Source of the DNA: Pterois miles
Taxonomy: Eukaryota; Chordata; Actinopteri; Perciformes; Scorpaenidae
NCBI GenBank assembly: GCA_947000775.1
Contig: CAMQGK010000442.1
Span: 124,001-188,000, forward strand
DNA: 64,000 nucleotides
Direction of reading: 5' to 3'
Under the pieces are notes generated by a model. It saw only the letters and a list, made by a program, of their open reading frames with translations. It was not told where the DNA came from and did no database searches. This document shows, piece after piece, positions 14,816-29,600 of the stretch. The stretch's first letter is position 1. Every line of letters starts with the position of its first letter. The translations under genes were made by a program, and so were the position numbers.

Positions 14816-17105
14816 CCAGGTTTTAGGCAGTAAACTGACCTCCTGTGATGAAATTCACATGACCTACTTAGTTTCATGTAAAAGCTATTTTTCCAGCATT
14901 AAACAGTGCTCTAGTGTTGAAAATAACATTCTGTGCTTACTTTCATGTAAAAGCTACGTTTACACCATCAAACTGGCCTCCTGTGATGAAATTCACATTA
15001 TATGCTTAGTTTCATGTAAAAGCCTTGTTTCCAGTATTAAAGAGTGCTCTAGTGTTGAAAACTACATTCTGCTGTCACTTTCATGGAAAAGCTACGTTTA
15101 CACCATCAAACAGGCCTCCCGTGACGAAATCCACATTATATGCTTACTTTCAAATAAAAGCTACGTTTACACTATCAAACAGGCCTCCAATGATGAAAAC
15201 TACATTCTTCTGTCACTTTCATGTAAAAGGAACGTTTCCAGCATTAAACAGGCCTCCCGTGATGAAAACTACATTCTGTTGTCACTTTCATGTAAAAGCT
15301 ATGTTTCCAGCATTAAACAGTGCTCTAGTGTTGAAAACTACATTCTGTGCTTACTTTCATGTGAAAGCTACGTTTACACCATCAAACAGTTCTCTTGTGT
15401 TGAAAACTACATTCTGTGCTTACTTTCAAGTAAAAGCTACGTTTACACCATCAAACAGGCGTCCCGTGATAAAAACTTCATTCTGCTGTCACTTTCATGT
15501 AAAAGGAACGTTACCAGCATTAAACAGGCCTCCCGTGATGAAAACTACATTATATGCTTACTTTCATGTAAAAGGAACGTTTCCAGCATTAAACAGGCCT
15601 CCCGTGATGAAAACTACATTCTGTTGTCACTTTCATGTAAAAGCCAGGTTTTGGTCTGTAAACTGACCTCCTGTGGAGAAATCCACATTATCTGCTTAGT
15701 TTCATGTAAAAGCTATGTTTCCAGCATTAAACAGTGCTCTAGTGTTGAAAACTACATTCTGTGCTTACTTTCATGTGAAAGCTACGTTTACACCATCAAA
15801 CAGGCCTCCCGTGACGAAATCCACATTCTTCTGTCACTTTCATGTAAAAGGAACGTTTCCAGCATTAAACAGGCCTCCCGTGATGAAAACTTCATTCTGC
15901 TGTCACTTTCATGTGAAAGGAACGTTTCCAGCATTAAACAGGCCTCCCGTGATGAAAACTACATTCTGTTGTCACTTTCATGTAAAAGCCAGGTTTTGGT
16001 CTGTAAACTGACCTCCCGTGACGAAATCCACATTATATGCTTAGTTTCAAGTAAAAGCTACGTTCACACTATCAAACAGGCCTCCCATGATGAAAACTAC
16101 ATTCTTCTGTCACTTTCATGTAAAAGGAACGTTTCCAGCATTAAACAGGCCTCCCGTGATGAAAACTACATTCTGTTGTCACTTTCATGTAAAAGCCAGG
16201 TTTTGGTCTGCAAACTGACCTCCCGTGGAGAAATCCACATTATCTGCTTAGTTTCATGTAAAAGCTATGTTTCCAGCATTAAACAGTGCTCTAGTGTTGA
16301 AAACTACATTCTGTGCTTACTTTCATGTAAAAGCTACGTTTACACTATCAAACAGGCCTCCCGTGATGAAAACTACATTATATGCTTACTTTCATGTAAA
16401 AGGAACGTTTCCAGCATTAAACAGGCCTCCCGTGATGAAAACTACATTCTGTTGTCACTTTCATGTAAAAGCCAGGTTTTGGTCTGTAAACTGACCTCAA
16501 GTGGAGAAATCCACATTATCTGCTTAGTTTCATGTAAAAGCTATGTTTCCAGCATTAAACAGTGCTCTAGTGTTGAAAACTACATTCTGTGCTTACTTTC
16601 ATGTAAAAGCTACGTTGACACTCTCAAACAGGCCTCCCATGATGAAAACTACATTCTGCTGTCACGTTCATGTAAAAGGAACGTTTCCAGCATTAAACAG
16701 GCCTCCCGTGATGAAAACTACATTCTGTTGTCATTTTCATGTAAAAGCCAGGTTTTGGTCTGTAAACTGACCTCCCGTGGAGAAATCCACATTATCTGCT
16801 TAGTTTCATGTAAAAGCTATGTTTCCAGCATTAAACAGGGCTCTACTGTTGAAAACTACATTCTGTGCTTAATTTCATGTAAAAGCTATGTTTACAGCAT
16901 TAAACAGTTCTCTTGTGTTGAAAACTACATTCTGTGCTGACTTTCATGTGAAAGCTACATTTACACCATCAAACAGGCTTCCCGTGATAAAAACTTCATT
17001 CTGCTGTCACTTTCATGTAAAAGGAACGTTTCCAGCATTAAACAGGCCTCCCGTGATGAAAACTACATTATATGATTACTTTCATGTAAAAGGAACGTTT
17101 CCAGC
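14816..17105. repeat. segment related to the second part of the 61-monomer unit
   Basis: Starts with the aggcagtaaac punctuation variant at 14816 and follows the monomer order of 24340-26490, including ggctctactgttg, ttacagcattaaacag and the attatatgattac stop-bearing monomer. It is two monomers longer between matching landmarks (2072 against 1934 bp). Private changes include tgtgctgactttc near 16934 and aggcttcccgtg near 16976. It carries the longest forward open frame of the window (714 codons from 14796), which I do not regard as a gene. Confidence 0.75.
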
Positions 17106-17639
17106 ATTAAACAGGCCTCCTGTGATGAAAACTACATTCTGTTGTCACTTTCATGTAAAAGCTATGTTTCCAACATTAAACAGGCCTCTAGTGATGAAAA
17201 CTACATTCTGTTGTCACTTTCATGTAAAAGGAACGTTTGCAGCATTAAACAGGCCTCCCGTGATGAAAATTACATTATATGCTTACTTTCAAGTAAAAGC
17301 TACGTTTACACCATCAAACAGGCCTCCCGTGATGAAAACTTCATTCTGCTGTCACTTTCATGTAAAAGGAACGTTTGCAGCATTAAACAGGCCTCCCGTG
17401 ATGAAAACTACATTATATGCTTACTTTCATGTAAAAGGAACGTTTCCAGTATTAAACAGGCCTCCCGTGATGAAAACTACATTCTGTTGTCACTTTCATG
17501 TAAAAGCCAGGTTTTGGTCTGTAAACTGACCTCCAGTGGAGAAATCCACATTATCTGCTTAGTTTCATGTAAAAGCTATGTTTCCAGCATTAAACAGGCC
17601 TCCCGTGATGAAAACTACATTCTCTTGTCACTTTCATGT

Positions 17640-19848
17640 AAAAAGCCAGGTTTTGGTCTGTAAACTGACCTCCCGTGGAGAAATCCACATTATCTGCTTA
17701 GTTTCATGTAAAAGCTATGTTTCCAGCATTAAACAGTGCTCTAGTGTTGAAAACTACATTCTGTGCTTACGTTCATGTGAAAGCTACGTTTACACCATCA
17801 AACAGGCCTCCCGTGATGAAAACTTCATTCTGCTGTCACTTTCATGTAAAAGGAACGTTTGCAGCATTAAACAGGCCTCCCGTGATGACAATTACATTAT
17901 ATGCTTACTTTCATGTAAAAGGAACGTTTCCAGCATTAAACAGGCCTCCCGTGATGAAAACTACATTCTGTTGTCACTTTCATGTAAAAGCCAGGTTTTG
18001 GTCTGTAAACTGACCTCCCGAGGAGAAATCCACATTATCTGCTTAGTTTCATGTAAAAGCTATGTATCCAGCATTTAAACAGTGCTCTAGTGTTGAAAAC
18101 TACATTCTGTGCTTACGTTCATGTGAAAGCTACATTTACACCATCAAACAGGCCTCCCGTGATGAAAACTTCATTCTGCTGTCACTTTCATGTAAAAGGA
18201 ACGTTTGCAGCATTAAACAGGCCTCCCGTGATGACAATTACATTATATGCTTACTTTCATGTAAAAGGAACGTTTCCAGCATTAAACAGGCCTCCCGTGA
18301 TGAAAACTACATTATATGCTTACTTTCATGTAAAAGGAACGTTTCCAGTATTAAACAGGCCTCCCGTGATGAAAACTACATTCTGTTGTCACTTTCATGT
18401 AAAAGCCAGGTTTTGGTCTGTAAACTGACCTCCAGTGGAGAAATCCACTATATCTGCTTAGTTTCATGTAAAAGCTATGTTTCCAGCATTAAACAGTGCT
18501 CTAGTGTTGAAAACTACATTCTGTGCTTACTTCATGTAAAAGCTACGTTTACACCATCAAACTGGCCTCCTGTGATGAAATTCACATTATATGCTTAGTT
18601 TCATGTAAAAGCCTTGTTTCCAGTATTAAAGAGTGCTCTAGTGTTGAAAACTACATTCTGCTGTCACTTTCATGGAAAAGCTACGTTTACACCATCAAAC
18701 AGGCCTCCCGTGACGAAATCCACATTATATGCTTACTTTAAAATAAAAGCTACGTTTACACTATCAAACAGGCCTCCAATGATGAAAACTACATTCTTCT
18801 GTCACTTTCATGTAAAAGGAACGTTTCCAGCATTAAACAGGCCTCCCGTGATGAAAACTACATTCTGTTGTCACTTTCATGTAAAAGCTATGTTTCCAGC
18901 ATTAAACAGTGCTCTAGTGTTGAAAACTACATTCTGTGCTTACTTTCATGTGAAAGCTACGTTTACACCATCAAACAGTTCTCTTGTGTTGAAAACTACA
19001 TTCTGTGCTTACTTTCAAGTAAAAGCTACGTTTACACCATCAAACAGGCGTCCCGTGATAAAAACTTCATTCTGCTGTCACTTTCATGTAAAAGGAACGT
19101 TACCAGCATTAAACAGGCCTCCCGTGATGAAAACTACATTATATGCTGACTTTCATGTAAAAGGAACGTTTCCAGCATTAAACTGGCCTCCCGTGATGAA
19201 AACTACATTCTGTTGTCACTTTCATGTAAAAGCCAGGTTTTGGTCTGTAAACTGACCTCCTGTGGAGAAATCCACATTATCTGCTTAGTTTCATGTAAAA
19301 GCTATGTTTCCAGCATTAAACAGTGCTCTAGTGTTGAAAACTACATTCTGTGCTTACTTTCATGTGAAAGCTACGTTTACACCATCAAACAGGCCTCCCG
19401 TGACGAAATCCACATTATATGCTTAGTTTCAAGTAAAAGCTACGTTTACACTATCAAACAGGCCTCCCATGATGAAAACTACATTCTTCTGTCACTTTCA
19501 TGTAAAAGGAACGTTTCCAGCATTAAACAGGCCTCCCGTGATGAAAACTTCATTCTGCTGTCACTTTCATGTAAAAGGAACGTTTGCAGCATTAAACAGG
19601 CCTCCCGTGATGAAAACTACATTATATGCTTACTTTCATGTAAAAGGAACGTTTCCAGTATTAAACAGGCCTCCCGTGATGAAAACTACATTCTGTTGTC
19701 ACTTTCATGTAAAAGCCAGGTTTTGGTCTGTAAACTGACCTCCAGTGGAGAAATCCACATTATCTGCTTAGTTTCATGTAAAAGCTATGTTTCCAGCATT
19801 AAACAGGCCTCCCGTGATGAAAACTACATTCTCTTGTCACTTTCATGT
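17640..19848. repeat. 2209-bp higher-order unit, copy 1
   Basis: Bounded by the rare one-base insertion gtaaaaagccagg at 17640 and again at 19849, exactly 2209 bp apart (32 x 69 plus one). Inside lies copy 2 (17672-19232) of the block tagged by gtatccagcatttaaacag and gcttacttcatg. Because the boundary insertion is in both copies, the unit was duplicated after that insertion arose. Confidence 0.85.
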
Positions 19849-21303
19849 AAAAAGCCAGGTTTTGGTCTGTAAACTGACCTCCCGTGGAGAAATCCACATT
19901 ATCTGCTTAGTTTCATGTAAAAGCTATGTTTCCAGCATTAAACAGTGCTCTAGTGTTGAAAACTACATTCTGTGCTTACGTTCATGTGAAAGCTACGTTT
20001 ACACCATCAAACAGGCCTCCCGTGATGAAAACTTCATTCTGCTGTCACTTTCATGTAAAAGGAACGTTTGCAGCATTAAACAGGCCTCCCGTGATGACAA
20101 TTACATTATATGCTTACTTTCATGTAAAAGGAACGTTTCCAGCATTAAACAGGCCTCCCGTGATGAAAACTACATTCTGTTGTCACTTTCATGTAAAAGC
20201 CAGGTTTTGGTCTGTAAACTGACCTCCCGAGGAGAAATCCACATTATCTGCTTAGTTTCATGTAAAAGCTATGTATCCAGCATTTAAACAGTGCTCTAGT
20301 GTTGAAAACTACATTCTGTGCTTACGTTCATGTGAAAGCTACATTTACACCATCAAACAGGCCTCCCGTGATGAAAACTTCATTCTGCTGTCACTTTCAT
20401 GTAAAAGGAACGTTTGCAGCATTAAACAGGCCTCCCGTGATGACAATTACATTATATGCTTACTTTCATGTAAAAGGAACGTTTCCAGTATTAAACAGGC
20501 CTCCCGTGATGAAAACTACATTCTGTTGTCACTTTCATGTAAAAGCCAGGTTTTGGTCTGTAAACTGACCTCCAGTGGAGAAATCCACTATATCTGCTTA
20601 GTTTCATGTAAAAGCTATGTTTCCAGCATTAAACAGTGCTCTAGTGTTGAAAACTACATTCTGTGCTTACTTCATGTAAAAGCTACGTTTACACCATCAA
20701 ACTGGCCTCCTGTGATGAAATTCACATTATATGCTTAGTTTCATGTAAAAGCCTTGTTTCCAGTATTAAAGAGTGCTCTAGTGTTGAAAACTACATTCTG
20801 CTGTCACTTTCATGGAAAAGCTACGTTTACACCATCAAACAGGCCTCCCGTGACGAAATCCACATTATATGCTTACTTTAAAATAAAAGCTACGTTTACA
20901 CTATCAAACAGGCCTCCAATGATGAAAACTACATTCTTCAGTCACTTTCATGTAAAAGGAACGTTTCCAGCATTAAACAGGCCTCCCGTGATGAAAACTA
21001 CATTCTGTTGTCACTTTCATGTAAAAGCTATGTTTCCAGCATTAAACAGTGCTCTAGTGTTGAAAACTACATTCTGTGCTTACTTTCATGTGAAAGCTAC
21101 GTTTACACCATCAAACAGTTCTCTTGTGTTGAAAACTACATTCTGTGCTTACTTTCAAGTAAAAGCTACGTTTACACCATCAAACAGGCGTCCCGTGATA
21201 AAAACTTCATTCTGCTGTCACTTTCATGTAAAAGGAACGTTTCCAGCATTAAACTGGCCTCCCGTGATGAAAACTACATTCTGTTGTCACTTTCATGTAA
21301 AAG
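19849..21303. repeat. 2209-bp higher-order unit, copy 2 (shortened)
   Basis: Starts with the shared gtaaaaagccagg insertion and carries the tags at 20271 (extra T), about 20651 (T lost) and about 21252 (aaactggcc). Compared with copy 1 it lost one monomer between 20400 and 20520 and two more before 21303: matching landmarks are 2209, 2140 and then 2071 bp apart. A private change, cattcttcagtcac, lies near 20934. Confidence 0.8.
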
Positions 21304-22462
21304 CCAGGTTTTGGTCTGTAAACTGACCTCCTGTGGAGAAATCCACATTATCTGCTTAGTTTCATGTAAAAGCTATGTTTCCAGCATTAAACAGTGCTCT
21401 AGTGTTGAAAACTACATTCTGTGCTTACTTTCATGTGAAAGCTACGTTTACACCATCAAACAGGCCTCCCGTGACGAAATCCACATTATATGCTTAGTTT
21501 CAAGTAAAAGCTACGTTTACACTATCAAACAGGCCTCCCATGATGAAAACTACATTCTTCTGTCACTTTCATGTAAAAGGAACGTTTCCAGCATTAAACA
21601 GGCCTCCCGTGATGAAAACTTCATTCTGCTGTCACTTTCATGTAAAAGGAACGTTTCCAGCATTAAACAGGCCTCCCGTGATGAAAACTACATTCTGTTG
21701 TCACTTTCATGTAAAAGCCAGGTTTTGGTCTGTAAACTGACCTCCCGTGACGAAATCCACATTATATGCTTAGTTTCAAGTAAAAGCTACGTTTACACTA
21801 TCAAACAGGCCTCCCATGATGAAAACTACATTCTTCTGTCACTTTCATGTAAAAGGAACGTTTCCAGCATTAAACAGGCCTCCCGTGATGAAAACTACAT
21901 TCTGTTGTCACTTTCATGTAAAAGCCAGGTTTTGGTCTGTAAACTGACCTCCCGTGGAGAAATCCACATTATCTGCTTAGTTTCATGTAAAAGCTATGTT
22001 TCCAGCATTAAACAGTGCTCTACTGTTGAAAACTACATTCTGTGCTTAATTTCATGTAAAAGCTATGTTTACAGCATTAAACAGTTCTCTTGTGTTGAAA
22101 ACTACATTCTGTGCTTACTTTCATGTGAAAGCTACATTTACACCATCAAACAGGCGTCCCGTGATAAAAACTTCATTCTGCTGTCACTTTCATGTAAAAG
22201 GAACGTTTCCAGCATTAAACAGGCCTCCCGTGATGAAAACTACATTATATGATTACTTTCATGTAAAAGGAACGTTTCCAGCATTAAACAGGCCTCCCGT
22301 GATGAAAACTACATTCTGTTGTCACTTTCATGTAAAAGCCAGGTTTTGGTCTGTAAACTGACCTCCAGTGGAGAAATCCACATTATCTGCTTAGTTTCAT
22401 GTAAAAGCTATGTTTCCAGCATTAAACAGTGCTCTTGTGTTGAAAACTACATTCTGTGCTTA
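21304..22462. repeat. satellite segment leading into the 61-monomer units
   Basis: Ordinary monomers in the order seen before the later 61-monomer units (compare 25168-26671), ending at the cttgcatgtgaaagc landmark at 22463. It contains two punctuation monomers followed by ccgtgacgaaatcc or ccgtggagaaatcc and the recurrent stop-bearing attatatgattac monomer near 22243. No other feature is seen. Confidence 0.7.
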
Positions 22463-25400
22463 CTTGCATGTGAAAGCTACGTTTACACCATCAAACAGGC
22501 CTCCCGTGACGAAATTCACATTATATGCTTACTTTCAAGTAAAAGCTACGTTTACACCATCAAACAGGCCTCCCGTGATGAAAACTTCATTCTGCTGTCA
22601 CTTTCATGTAAAAGGAACGTTTCCAGCATTAAACAGGCCTCCCGTGATGAAAACTACATTCTGTTGTCACTTTCATGTAAAAGCCAGGTTTTGGTCTGTA
22701 AACTGACCTCCTGTGGAGAAATCCACATTATCTGCTTAATTTCATGTAAAAGCTATGTTTCCAGCATTAAACAGTTCTCTTGTGTTGAAAACTACATTCT
22801 GTGCTTACTTTCATGTGAAAGCTACGTTTACACCATCAAACAGGCCTCGCGTGACGAAATCCACATTATATGCTTACTTTCAAGTAACAGCTACGTTTAC
22901 ACCATCAAACAGGCCTCCCGTGATGAAAACTACATTATATGTTTACTTTCATGTAAAAGGAACGTTTCCAGCATTAAACAGGCCTCCTGTGATGAAAACT
23001 ACATTCTGTTGTCACTTTCATGTAAAAGCCAGGTTTTGGTCTGTAAACTGACCTCCAGTGGAGAAATCCACTATATCTGCTTAGTTTCATGTAAAAGCTA
23101 TGTTTCCAGCATTAAACAGTGCTCTAGTGTTGAAAACTACATTCTGTGCTTACTTTCATGTAAAAGCTACGTTTACACTATCAAACAGGCCTCCCGTGAT
23201 GAAAACTACATTCTGTTGTCACTTTCATGTAAAAGGAACATTTCCAGCATTAAACAGGCCTCCCGTGATGAAAACTACATTCTGTGCTTACTTTCATGTA
23301 AAAGCCAGGTTTTGGTCTGTAGACTGACCTCCAGTGGAGAAATCCACATTATCTGCTTATTTTCATGTAAAAGCTATGTTTCCAGCATTAAACAGTGCTC
23401 TAGTGTTGAAAACTACATTCTGTGCTTACTTTAATGTAAAAGCTACGTTTACACTATCAAACAGGCCTCCCATGATGAAAACTACATTCTGCTGTCACTT
23501 TCATGTAAAAGGAACGTTTCCAGCATTAAACAGGCCTCCTGTGATGAAAACTACATTCTGTTGTCATTTTCATGTAAAAGCCAGGTTTTGGTCTGTAAAC
23601 TGACCTCCCGTGGAGAAATCCACATTATCTGCTTAGTTTCATGTAAAAGCTATGTTTCCAGCATTAAACAGTGCTCTACTGTTGAAAACTACATTCTGTG
23701 CTTAATTTCATGTAAAAGCTATGTTTACGGCATTAAACAGTTCTCTTGTGTTGAAAACTACATTCTGTGCTTACTTTCATGTGAAAGCTACGTTTACACC
23801 ATCAAACAGGCCTCCCGTGACGAAATCCACATTATATGCTTACTTTCAAGTAAAAGCTACGTTTACACCATCAAACAGGCCTCCCGTGATGAAAACTTCA
23901 TTCTGCTGTCACTTTCATGTAAAAGGAACGTTTGCAGCATTAAACAGGCCTCCCGTGATGAAAACTACATTATATGCTTACTTTCATGTAAAAGGAACGT
24001 TTCCAGCATTAAACAGGCCTCCCGTGATGAAAACTACATTCTGTTGTCACTTTCATGTAAAAGCCAGGTTTTGGTCTGTAAATTGACCTCCAGTGGAGAA
24101 ATCCACTATATCTGCTTAGTTTCATGTAAAAGCTATGTTTCCAGCATTAAACAGTGCTCTAGTGTTGAAAACTACATTCTGTGCTTACTTTCATGTAAAA
24201 GCTACGTTTACACTATCAAACAGGCCTCCCATGATGAAAACTACATTCTGCTGTCACTTTGATGTAAAAGGAACGTTTCCAGCATTAAACAGGCCTCCCG
24301 TGATGAAAACTACATTCTGTTGTCACTTTCATGTAAAAGCCAGGTTTTAGGCAGTAAACTGACCTCCTGTGATGAAATTCACATGACCTACTTAGTTTCA
24401 TGTAAAAGCTATTTTTCCAGCATTAAACAGTGCTCTAGTGTTGAAAATAACATTCTGTGCTTACTTTCATGTAAAAGCTACGTTTACACCATCAAACTGG
24501 CCTCCTGTGATGAAATTCACATTATATGCTTAGTTTCATGTAAAAGCCTTGTTTCCAGTATTAAAGAGTGCTCTAGTGTTGAAAACTACATTCTGCTGTC
24601 ACTTTCATGGAAAAGCTACGTTTACACCATCAAACAGGCCTCCCGTGACGAAATCCACATTATATGCTTACTTTCAAATAAAAGCTACGTTTACACTATC
24701 AAACAGGCCTCCAATGATGAAAACTACATTCTTCTGTCACTTTCATGTAAAAGGAATGTTTCCAGCATTAAACAGGCCTCCCGTGATGAAAACTACATTC
24801 TGTTGTCACTTTCATGTAAAAGCTATGTTTCCAGCATTAAACAGTGCTCTAGTGTTGAAAACTACATTCTGTGCTTACTTTCATGTGAAAGCTACGTTTA
24901 CACCATCAAACAGTTCTCTTGTGTTGAAAACTACATTCTGTGCTTACTTTCAAGTAATAGCTACGTTTACACCATCAAACAGGCGTCCCGTGATAAAAAC
25001 TTCATTCTGCTGTCACTTTCATGTAAAAGGAACGTTAACAGCATTAAACAGGCCTCCCGTGATGAAAACTACATTATATGCTGACTTTCATGTAAAAGGA
25101 ACGTTTCCAGCATTAAACAGGCCTCCCGTGATGAAAACTACATTCTGTTGTCACTTTCATGTAAAAGCCAGGTTTTGGTCTGTAAACTGACCTCCTGTGG
25201 AGAAATCCACATTATCTGCTTAGTTTCATGTAAAAGCTATGTTTCCAGCATTAAACAGTGCTCTAGTGTTGAAAACTACATTCTGTGCTTACTTTCATGT
25301 GAAATCTACGTTTACACCATCAAACAGGCCTCCCGTGACGAAATCCACATTATATGCTTAGTTTCAAGTAAAAGCTACGTTTACACTATCAAACAGGCCT

Positions 25401-26671
25401 CCCATGATGAAAACTACATTCTTCTGTCACTTTCATGTAAAAGGAACGTTTCCAGCATTAAACAGGCCTCCCGTGATGAAAACTTCATTCTGCTGTCACT
25501 TTCATGTAAAAGGAACGTTTCCAGCATTAAACAGGCCTCCCGTGATGAAAACTACATTCTGTTGTCACTTTCATGTAAAAGCCAGGTTTTGGTCTGTAAA
25601 CTGACCTCCCGTGACGAAATCCACATTATATGCTTAGTTTCAAGTAAAAGCTACGTTCACACTATCAAATAGGCCTCCCATGATGAAAACTACATTCTTC
25701 TGTCACTTTCATGTAAAAGGAACGTTTCCAGCATTAAACAGGCCTCCCGTGATGAAAACTTCATTCTGCTGTCACTTTCATGTAAAAGGAACGTTTCCAG
25801 CATTAAACAGGCCTCCCGTGATGAAAACTACATTCTGTTGTCACTTTCATGTAAAAGCCAGGTTTTGGTCTGTAAACTGACCTCCCGTGGAGAAATCCAC
25901 ATTATCTGCTAAGTTTCATGTAAAAGCTATGTTTCCAGCATTAAACAGTGCTCTAGTGTTGAAAACTACATTCTGTGCTTACTTTCATGTAAAAGCTACG
26001 TTTACACTCTCAAACAGGCCTCCCATGATGAAAACTACATTCTGCTGTCACGTTCATGTAAAAGGAACGTTTCCAGCATTAAACAGGCCTCCCGTGATGA
26101 AAACTACATTCTGTTGTCATTTTCATGTAAAAGCCAGGTTTTGGTCTGTAAACTGACCTCCCGTGGAGAAATCCACATTATCTGCGTAGTTTCATGTAAA
26201 AGCTATGTTTCCAGCATTAAACAGGGCTCTACTGTTGAAAACTACATTCTGTGCTTAATTTCATGTAAAAGCTATGTTTACAGCATTAAACAGTTCTCTT
26301 GTGTTGAAAACTACATTCTGTGCTTACTTTCATGTGAAAGCTACATTTACACCATCAAACAGGCGTCCCGTGATAAAAACTTCATTCTGCTGTCACTTTC
26401 ATGTAAAAGGAACGTTTCCAGCATTAAACAGGCCTCCCGTGATGAAAACTACATTATATGATTACTTTCATGTAAAAGGAACGTTTCCAGCATTAAACAG
26501 GCCTCCCGTGATGGAAACTACATTCTGTTGTCACTTTCATGTAAAAGCCAGGTTTTGGTCTGTAAACTGACCTCCAGTGGAGAAATCCACATTATCTGCT
26601 TAGTTTCATGTAAAAGCTATGTTTCCAGCATTAAACAGTGCTCTTGTGTTGAAAACTACATTCTGTGCTTA
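22463..26671. repeat. 61-monomer higher-order unit (4209 bp), copy 1
   Basis: Measured from cttgcatgtgaaagc at 22463 to the same landmark at 26672: 4209 bp, exactly 61 x 69. The aggcagtaaac landmark repeats at the same spacing (24340 and 28549). Further landmarks inside are cactttgatgtaaaagg (near 24257), tcatggaaaagc (near 24603) and tctgctaagtttc (near 25906). Private changes include gaaatctacg near 25300, ttaacagcatt near 25025 and atcaaataggcc near 25665. Confidence 0.92.
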
Positions 26672-29600
26672 CTTGCATGTGAAAGCTACGTTTACACCAT
26701 CAAACAGGCCTCAAGTGACGAAATTCACATTATATGCTTACTTTCAAGTAAAAGCTACGTTTACACCATCAAACAGGCCTCCCGTGATGAAAACTTCATT
26801 CTGCTGTCACTTTCATGTAAAAGGAACGTTTCCAGCATTAAACAGGCCTCCCGTGATGAAAACTACATTCTGTTGTCACTTTCATGTAAAAGCCAGGTTT
26901 TGGTCTGTAAACTGACCTCCAGTGGAGAAATCCACATTATCTGCTTAATTTCATGTAAAAGCTATGTTTCCAGCATTAAACAGTTCTCTTGTGTTGAAAA
27001 CTACATTCTGTGCTTACTTTCATGTGAAAGCTACGTTTACACCATCAAACAGGCCTCGCGTGACGAAATCCACATTATATGCTTACTTTCAAGTAACAGC
27101 TACGTTTACACCATCAAACAGGCCTCCCGTGATGAAAACTACATTATGTGTTTACTTTCATGTAAAAGGAACGTTTCCAGCATTAAACAGGCCTCCTGTG
27201 ATGAAAACTACATTCTGTTGTCACTTTCATGTAAAAGCCAGGTTTTGGTCTGTAAACTGACCTCCAGTGGAGAAATCCACTATATCTGCTTAGTTTCATG
27301 TAAAAGCTATGTTTCCAGCATTAAACAGTGCTCTAGTGTTGAAAACTACATTCTGTGCTTACTTTCATGTAAAAGCTACGTTTACACTATCAAACAGGCC
27401 TCCCGTGATGAAAACTACATTCTGTTGTCACTTTCATGTAAAAGGAACATTTCCAGCATTAAACAGGCCTCCCGTGATGAAAACTACATTCTGTGCTTAC
27501 TTTCATGTAAAAGCCAGGTTTTGGTCTGTAGACTGACCTCCAGTGGAGAAATCCACATTATCTGCTTATTTTCATGTAAAAGCTATGTTTCCAGCATTAA
27601 ACAGTGCTCTAGTGTTGAAAACTACATTCTGTGCTTACTTTAATGTAAAAGCTACGTTTACACTATCAAACAGGCCTCCCATGATGAAAACTACATTCTG
27701 CTGTCACTTTCATGTAAAAGGAACGTTTCCAGCATTAAACAGGCCTCCCGTGATGAAAACTACATTCTGTTGTCATTTTCATGTAAAAGCCAGGTTTTGG
27801 TCTGTAAACTGACCTCCCGTGGAGAAATCCACATTATCTGCTTAGTTTCATGTAAAAGCTATGTTTCCAGCATTAAACAGTGCTCTACTGTTGAAAACTA
27901 CATTCTGTGCTTAATTTCATGTAAAAGCTATGTTTACGGCATTAAACAGTTCTCTTGTGTTGAAAACTACATTCTGTGCTTACTTTCATGTGAAAGCTAC
28001 GTTTACACCATCAAACAGGCCTCCCGTGACGAAATCCACATTATATGCTTACTTTCAAGTAAAAGCTACGTTTACACCATCAAACAGGCCTCCCGTGATG
28101 AAAACTTCATTCTGCTGTCACTTTCATGTAAAAGGAACGTTTGCAGCATTAAACAGGCCTCCCGTGATGAAAACTACATTATATGCTTACTTTCATGTAA
28201 AAGGAACGTTTCCAGCATTAAACAGGCCTCCCGTGATGAAAACTACATTCTGTTGTCACTTTCATGTAAAAGCCAGGTTTTGGTCTGTAAACTGACCTCC
28301 ACTGGAGAAATCCACTATATCTGCTTAGTTTCATGTAAAAGCTATGTTTCCAGCATTAAACAGTGCTCTAGTGTTGAAAACTACATTCTGTGCTTACTTT
28401 CATGTAAAAGCTACGTTTACACTATCAAACAGGCCTCCCATGATGAAAACTACATTCTGCTGTCACTTTGATGTAAAAGGAACGTTTCCAGCATTAAACA
28501 GGCCTCCCGTGATGAAAACTACATTCTGTTGTCACTTTCATGTAAAAGCCAGGTTTTAGGCAGTAAACTGACCTCCTGTGATGAAATTCACATGACCTAC
28601 TTAGTTTCATGTAAAAGCTATTTTTCCAGCATTAAACAGTGCTCTAGTGTTGAAAATAACATTCTGTGCTTACTTTCATGTAAAAGCTACGTTTACACCA
28701 TCAAACTGGCCTCCTGTGATGAAATTCACATTATATGCTTAGTTTCATGTAAAAGCCTTGTTTCCAGTATTAAAGAGTGCTCTAGTGTTGAAAACTACAT
28801 TCTGCTGTCACTTTCATGGAAAAGCTACGTTTACACCATCAAACAGGCCTCCCGTGACGAAATCCACATTATATGCTTACTTTCAAATAAAAGCTACGTT
28901 TACACTATCAAACAGGCCTCCAATGATGAAAACTACATTCTTCTGTCACTTTCATGTAAAAGGAACGTTTCCAGTATTAAACAGGCCTCCCGTGATGAAA
29001 ACTACATTCTGTTGTCACTTTCATGTAAAAGCTATGTTTCCAGCATTAAACAGTGCTCTAGTGTTGAAAACTACATTCTGTGATTACTTTCATGTGAAAG
29101 CTACGTTTACACCATCAAACAGTTCTATTGTGTTGAAAACTACATTCCGTGCTTACTTTCAAGTAAAAGCTACGTTTACACCATCAAACAGGCGTCCCGT
29201 GATAAAAACTTCATTCTGCTGTCACTTTCATGTAAAAGGAAGGTTACCAGCATTAAACAGGCCTCCCGTGATGAAAACTACATTATATGCTGACTTTCAT
29301 GTAAAAGGAACGTTTCCAGCATTAAACAGGCCTCCCGTGATGAAAACTACATTCTGTTGTCACTTTCATGTAAAAGCCAGGTTTTGGTCTGTAAACTGAC
29401 CTCCTGTGGAGAAATCCACATTATCTGCTTAGTTTCATGTAAAAGCTATGTTTCCAGCATTAAACAGTGCTCTAGTGTTGAAAACTACATTCTGTGCTTA
29501 CTTTCATGTGAAAGCTACGTTTACACCATCAAACAGGCCTCCCGTGACGAAATCCACATTATATGCTTAGTTTCAAGTAAAAGCTACGTTTACACTATCA

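Noticed and set aside
14796..16940. A 714-codon forward ORF of 23-residue repeats (and similar ones at 5018-6967, 8724-10520, 44086-45786 and 60074-61909) as a giant repeat protein gene.
   Set aside because: The length follows from a 69-bp period without stops. A second frame is open across the same DNA, starts are arbitrary monomer positions, stops and frameshifts recur throughout the array, and there is no non-repeat domain, splice context or promoter. Treating any single stop codon as reassigned would not remove the frameshifts.
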